DNA of 64,000 nt from Chaetomium olivaceum (lineage: Eukaryota > Ascomycota > Sordariomycetes > Sordariales > Chaetomiaceae). Shown piece by piece: positions 59,920 through 64,000 of this stretch (positions are counted from its first letter, which is position 1; every line of letters begins with the position of its first letter). The stretch lies in contig JAYWVB010000023.1 in the NCBI GenBank assembly GCA_039881045.1, positions 434,001 to 498,000 of the forward strand, in the 5' to 3' direction. The translations under genes and the position numbers were made by a program. Under the pieces are notes generated by a model that worked only from the letters and a program-made list of their open reading frames with translations, searched no databases and was not told the origin of the DNA.

Positions 59920-61566
59920 TCATTTCACTATTCCGTCGAGGTCCCGGATCCTGACATGGCCCCCGCCCAAGGCTACAACGAGGCCTGTACAAGTTGGCCC
60001 TGGCTCTGCACCTCGGCCACCGCAGCCTTCCTTGTCCAGCGTACGCACGCCGTAGCGTTCAATCAGGTCCCTCATGTCACCAAGCATTCTGTAATATGTC
60101 AGCATATCTCAGGTGTAGAACCCGCATTGTTGAATGGCTGTCGTACTGAGTCCTGTAGTTTCGATCATGCGGAAACAGGGCCGAGACATGTGTGTTGAAG
60201 CGTCTGTCATAAGAGTCAGTTTATTTAGTAGTTGCCCTCTGGCCGAAAAAAGACGAGCTCCAAAATAAAATAAGTCTGTAAAACAAAGTAAAAAACAAGA
60301 AAGGAAGAAGAGTTAGAGGGAAAGAAGAGAAGGTTGGAAACGAAGTAAAAGAAATGTAAATAAAGCAGCACAAGTTTCTCCAGACTTCTGGATAATTTTT
60401 GTTTTCGTTCCAAAAAGTCGAGCTCGTACACTTGGAGTCCTGTTTCTTTTGCCCATGCGGTGGCAGTGAAGGTCCAATGCCTAACTTGAAACGACCAAGG
60501 GCAATAATGTGCAGTATAAGAGCACTGTGTCTCACAGTTTGTAAAGGTCTAGTCTCCCTTCGTAGTCCTCCTCAGGAGGCGAAATCTGCATGTAAGAGTG
60601 GTACGTCTTGACGTATTCAGGCCCAAGCCTGTTGCAGACTGGTCGCCATTGACCCAGTTCGTCTGGTCAAGTTGAAGATAGAGATGTTAGCATCTCTAAC
60701 TGCTTCACCTACATTCGACAACAAGCCACTCACACTCATTATGCGCATAAAAACAGCAAGCATCAAAAACAAGAGGCGCATCAGTGTCAGCGTCAGTAGC
60801 CGTATTAGCATACCACAAATCCCCATGAACCAGCGATGGTTTCACCGAACGACCGTCCGTTTCCAGTGGCCGCAGTAACCGGGGAATTACCGTCTCAAAT
60901 ATGATAGGCGCAAGACTGTCAATCTCAGGATCCGGCCCCTGGGCAGCGATTTCATGTTCGAGAGCCTGCTTCAGGCTCTTGGAGAAGAACACCTCCCAGC
61001 TGTCTTCCCACCCACAATACTGCGGCAAGTTGCCCGCGCAAGTGGTAATGTGGAACCCGAACTTGCCGTTGGGTGAGGTACTGGTTTCGTGCAACGCCGC
61101 CAGGCGCGCAGTGAATCTGTGAGGGTCGGGCAGTTCGGTTGTCATCTCGCGGAACTCGCAGAGGAAAAAGTATGTCTCGGGTACAGTTTCGTATGTGCCC
61201 CAGGCTATGGGATCGGGCGCGAAGTCTGGGAGCAGGCTGTGGATGGCTGCGATGGACTCGAACTCGCCGCTCATCATCCTGCGGCCGGCCTCTTTGGATA
61301 CGACCTTGATGAAGAAGGATTTGGGTGAGCCATCTTCGAGGACGACGTCAATTCTGCCGGAGTTGGCCCAGAAACTTATGCCGTGTCTTGCTGTTGAGAC
61401 GACGCGGCAGCCTACTGGGAGTTCTGCATAGTCGGGTTAGCTTGGAGGTTTGTTGGCGTGTTGGAGAACCAACCCAGGTATGGGTAGACTAACTTGCGGC
61501 GACGCTAGGGTCGATCTTCGTGTTTCCTCCGCCGAACTCAAGCCCTGGAGCGCCTTCGTAGTTCAT
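59920..61566 (-). CDS. Fructosamine/ketosamine-3-kinase family protein
   Basis: Members phosphorylate sugar adducts on amines and so help remove glycation. Five exons are read: 61566-61494, 61423-60734, 60662-60536, 60203-60147 and 60088-59920, giving 371 aa in frame. The introns are 70, 71, 332 and 58 nt. The N-terminal lobe has CRVVSTARHGISFWANSG (a glycine-loop-like segment) and SFFIKVVSKEAG with the likely ATP-binding Lys. The catalytic loop is LVHGDLWYANT (Asp about residue 226), then VFDACCFYAHNEYELGQWRP. The C-terminal helix ends MLGDMRDLIERYG before a Gly-rich tail. The long third intron contains the MITE-like copy B (60241-60454), which makes it about five times longer than its neighbours. 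Substrate specificity is not known from sequence. An aminoglycoside-phosphotransferase-like fold member is the broader alternative. Confidence 0.84.
60241..60454 (+). mobile_element. MITE-like element, copy B, within an intron
   Basis: About 214 bp, with ends inverted relative to each other (left GGCCGAAAAAAGACGAGCTC, right CTTGGAGTCCTGTTTCTTTT) and matching the ends of copy A at 5314-5530. The purine-rich interior contains AATGTAAATAAAG as in copy A. The element lies wholly inside intron 3 of the fructosamine-kinase-like gene (60204-60535), leaving 37 and 81 nt of flanking intron. It therefore does not supply the splice sites. It is non-coding. Confidence 0.65.
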
Positions 61567-61942
61567 GGTCGCCGGCAACACGTACAGTCTGGCACTGTGG
61601 GTTGGAGTTAGACCGGAAACTTGAGGGTAACTCCACGCAAGGCTCGTCCGCTCTTGAACGGCGGCGGTTGCGGCGCAGGAGGGGGTTGCATGGCATCCCC
61701 TCTCGCTTCAACCAATGCCATGCTGCTTCGGGTATTATCCAATAAGTTGTACCTTAGTTAGCGGGGTCGCGGGATCAATCACCACAACGTGCTGATGTGG
61801 TTGCATGGTAGCCAATATTGCTCACGCGCTGGATTCATTCAAGGGTAATGTTCCATCCAGTACACGCTATAGAACTACCTGCTTGAGTGATTCGAACCGA
61901 GTTTGGTCCTTATAGTCGCACAGACACAGCCCTCTTTACCAC
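61567..61942. other. Intergenic region
   Basis: About 375 nt between two minus-strand genes, holding the promoter of the fructosamine-kinase-like gene and the 3' end of the deaminase gene. A tRNA-like stretch at about 61874-61925 was examined and rejected. Nothing else is seen. Confidence 0.4.
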
Positions 61943-62467
61943 TCAAATCTCCCCTTTCTGTTCATGCCCCGCCGTTGCTACTGCGAGGATGCGGTCTTCC
62001 AAGCCGCCCACGAGCTCGACCTTGATGCCCGCATCCTCCAGCTTTTTTCTGCCCTCGTTCTGCCCAACGAATTTCTCTGGTTCGAGAACACCAACATAGA
62101 CAGTCTTGATTGCGCCCTTGAGGTTCAGAATCCGCTCAGTGCATGGCAGGTTCCCGCTGAGTCGTTTGTTGCAGGGCTCCATAGTGGTGTAGAGGACGCT
62201 GTTCTTGGGCAGTAGGGGGCCCAGCTCGTCCTCGGTGACACTGTGTTCCTTGGCGAGCTTTAGGAAGCAGCACTGCTCGGCGTGCGTGTTGCCCTCCAAT
62301 TCGAGGGTATATCCCGTCGCCAGAATGGTGTTGGTGTCGACGTCGAGCACGAGGGCGCCGACGCGGAAGTTTGTTGGCTTGGGCGGCGACTTTTCGGCTT
62401 GCGATAGAGCATACTCCAAGTACGCTTTGTGGTCACCGGCCTGGATGACTGGATGGGCGGCGGCCAT
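61943..62467 (-). CDS. Cytidine-deaminase-fold protein, probable riboflavin-pathway (DRAP) deaminase
   Basis: The 174-aa frame from the ATG at 62467 contains the zinc-binding deaminase signature. NTHAEQCC carries the His ligand and catalytic Glu, and EPCNKRLSGNLPC gives the two Cys ligands. The flow FRVGALVLDVDTNTILATGYTLELEGNTHAEQ and the later VYVGVLEPEKFV resemble the deaminase part of Rib2-type enzymes. These convert 2,5-diamino-6-ribosylamino-pyrimidinone phosphate in riboflavin synthesis. Here the domain stands alone, without the pseudouridine-synthase part of yeast Rib2. The open frame extends upstream to 62752. That extra segment is basic and unconserved, so it could be a mitochondrial presequence but is more likely 5' leader; hence the internal start. 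Nothing is broken. Confidence 0.8.
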   Translation of the reverse strand: MAAAHPVIQAGDHKAYLEYALSQAEKSPPKPTNFRVGALVLDVDTNTILATGYTLELEGNTHAEQCCFLKLAKEHSVTEDELGPLLPKNSVLYTTMEPCNKRLSGNLPCTERILNLKGAIKTVYVGVLEPEKFVGQNEGRKKLEDAGIKVELVGGLEDRILAVATAGHEQKGEI

Positions 62468-62819
62468 GTTGTTGGTAGCTGAAGGGGCTGGTTGCGTTGG
62501 AGAGTGGAATTGAAGTGTTGCGGTTCCAAAAACAGATGGGCCTGTTTTACATTTAAAAGTTGAGGTAGGAGTGGCGGAGGAGGCCGGACCACATCTCTTG
62601 AAGACAGTGGAAGGTATCACTTCTGGCTCGTTCCTGTCCTTGGACTTGCGATAACACACTGCGGGGGTTACACAATATTTCCGAGGTCCAGCTGCAAGTC
62701 GCCGTTTTATGCCACTGTTCCGTGTTAACGCCTGAACGTGAGTGGCGCTCACGAGAGTATAACACCACTGTTAATTACGGAGGGACGCACCAGAATCTGT
62801 AGACGACACTTCAAATACC

Positions 62820-63260
62820 TACGATATGTAATATTTACAATATCTCTAATATAGATATAATCTCAGGAAACGAATAATAAAAGAAGTAAATAGAATAAAA
62901 AAGGAAAAATAAAATAAGAAAAGGGAAGGGAATGTAAGGGAAAAAAAAGAGAAGGGAGTATAAACTAAGAGAAAAAAGAGAAATACGGAAAAGAAAATAA
63001 AGAAAATATAAACTAAATAAGAAAACAAGAAAGAAAATGAAGTAAAAGAAAGAGAAAGAAAAGGAAAAGAATATAGATAGAAGATATATAGGAAAATATA
63101 ATAAGAAAAGAAAATGAAAATAAGAAAAGAAATAAGAGAAAATAGCAAGAGAAAGAATATAAAGTAATTATATCTAAACTATTATATTATTAGGTTATAA
63201 AGTTATTGTTAAATTAGTATAGTTAATTACGGTCTATATTAATTAATTTGAGAGGATGGT
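62820..63260. repeat. AT-rich purine-biased tract
   Basis: From about 62865 to 63165 the plus strand is almost entirely A and G with very little C, in GAAAAGAAA-like words. On either side lie AT-rich pieces carrying a short inverted match (TAGATATAAT near 62852 and ATTATATCTA near 63168). Low-complexity frames on the minus strand are artefacts. It could be a decayed transposon, the product of repeat-induced point mutation, or a structural spacer. Confidence 0.55.
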
Positions 63261-63440
63261 AGGCCAGTGTGTGTGATACGGTCCATAGGGTCGTGTGGCT
63301 ACGGTCCGAAAATGCTCTCTCTACATATTAATGCTCAAAGGGCATTAGTTGAAGATAGTTCAAGAGCGAAGAAGGCAGGCACAAGTAGCAACAGCACAGG
63401 GTGGAAGCAAGCAGTTGGTGAGAGGCCATGCTGGATTCCG

Positions 63441-63510
63441 TCCCTCCTAAACCCTCCCTTTACCCTCCCTCTTATCCTTTTACCCTCCCTCGAGCCTCCC
63501 TCTTATCCTT
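63441..63510 (+). repeat. CCCTCC-rich short tandem repeat
   Basis: Units close to TACCCTCCCTCTTATCCTT recur two to three times, with an inserted CGAGC variant. A simple repeat in a non-coding region near the window end. Confidence 0.7.
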
Positions 63511-63540
63511 GAAACTCCTGTACTTCGTACCTTGCGTCCG

Positions 63541-63888
63541 TCACCTCTTGGCCCTGCCAAATCCTTTCGGCTTGGAAGCTGAGTGGCTACGAACGAGCAT
63601 CGCGCAAGCATCGCACGAGCGGGGTCTGCATTCCCCGCATCACTCCAAGAGTGGGAAGCCTTGCGACCGAGCCCAAGTATCGTGAGAGAGGCTCGACCGG
63701 CGCTCGTACCTAGTGTCGACCACTACTGCAATTGTAGCTCTAACACTAAGAAAGCAGTTAGGGGCTTACCCTAACCCGCCTACTTCTATTGTAGCTTCGC
63801 CCTAGAGCTGTACTGGACATCCCCACCTCTTAGTTCTACCCGACGCCTTTTGGCTCAGGAACTAAGTGGCGACGACCGACCGCATCCA
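63541..63888 (+). repeat. Pair of diverged direct repeats with transition differences
   Basis: The block 63541-63605 (CACCTCTTGGCCCTGCC.., AAGCTGAGTGGCTACGA) matches 63824-63888 (CACCTCTTAGTTCTACC.., GAACTAAGTGGCGACGA). Most mismatches in the first half are C/T or G/A transitions, the pattern expected from repeat-induced point mutation. No coding capacity was recognised. The repeat may continue beyond the window. Confidence 0.5.
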
Positions 63889-64000
63889 CGGGCGACAGTC
63901 TTGGTCTTGCCAAGCATATACTTTGACGAGAACGAGTCACTCTCAGCCTCTTTTCCTGGCTGGCACCGACAGGATTCAGTCAGGTTTCAATGCTCCTTCG

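Noticed and set aside
61874..61930. tRNA-like stretch with GGTTCGAATC and a 7-bp TTGAGTG/CACTCAA pairing on the minus strand
   Set aside because: The T-stem does not pair and the anticodon arm is not coherent, so it is not a functional tRNA by eye.
62846..63148. 100-codon minus-strand frame rich in Phe, Leu, Ser and Tyr that looks membrane-like
   Set aside because: It is a by-product of the purine-only plus strand; low complexity, not a real protein.

Overview
This 64 kb window comes from the nuclear genome of a filamentous ascomycete, most likely a Sordariomycete of the Sordariales/Chaetomiaceae type. The taxon is an inference from the kinds of genes present: short spliceosomal introns of about 50-70 nt (GTRNGT donors, CTAAC-type branch sites, YAG acceptors), a Zn2Cys6 transcription factor, a DUF1752/DUF3295 protein, and a RWD plus CHY zinc-finger protein. 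I see no operons, prokaryotic signals or CRISPR, and no convincing tRNA or rRNA genes.

Layout. 0.8-10.0 kb: an AZUL-HECT ubiquitin ligase (minus strand), the pre-60S ribosome factor REI1 (plus), and the VHS-GAT endocytic protein LSB5 (plus). 10.4-14.8 kb has no recognisable gene. 14.8-17.1 kb: a RWD/CHY zinc-finger protein (minus). 17.1-35.4 kb is an 18 kb stretch with no gene I can support. It leads into a DUF1752/DUF3295 regulatory protein (35.4-37.2 kb, plus), which is followed by another 8 kb without genes. 45.5-62.5 kb is gene-dense: a Zn2Cys6 factor (minus), a long-chain acyl-CoA synthetase (plus), a USP8/Doa4-type deubiquitinase (minus) transcribed divergently from the ESCRT-0 subunit VPS27 (plus), a histidine phosphatase (plus), a fructosamine-kinase-like protein (minus) and a riboflavin-pathway deaminase (minus). 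The last 1.5 kb is an AT-rich purine tract followed by diverged repeats.

Functional theme. Ubiquitin-dependent endosomal sorting is well represented. VPS27 binds ubiquitinated cargo, a USP8/Doa4-type enzyme removes the ubiquitin before vesicle formation, LSB5 is a related VHS/GAT adaptor, and the HECT protein is an E3 ligase. The divergent deubiquitinase/VPS27 pair is the most suggestive arrangement.

Oddities. A pair of about 215 bp MITE-like elements with terminal inverted repeats lies at 5.3 kb (in a promoter region) and 60.2 kb (inside an intron of the fructosamine-kinase-like gene). At least six apparent frameshifts interrupt four otherwise conserved genes, mostly in GC-rich or G-rich tracts. 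That points to base-level assembly errors more than to pseudogenes. No clearly new defence or biosynthetic system was found. All exon boundaries were read by eye from the sequence and family conservation.
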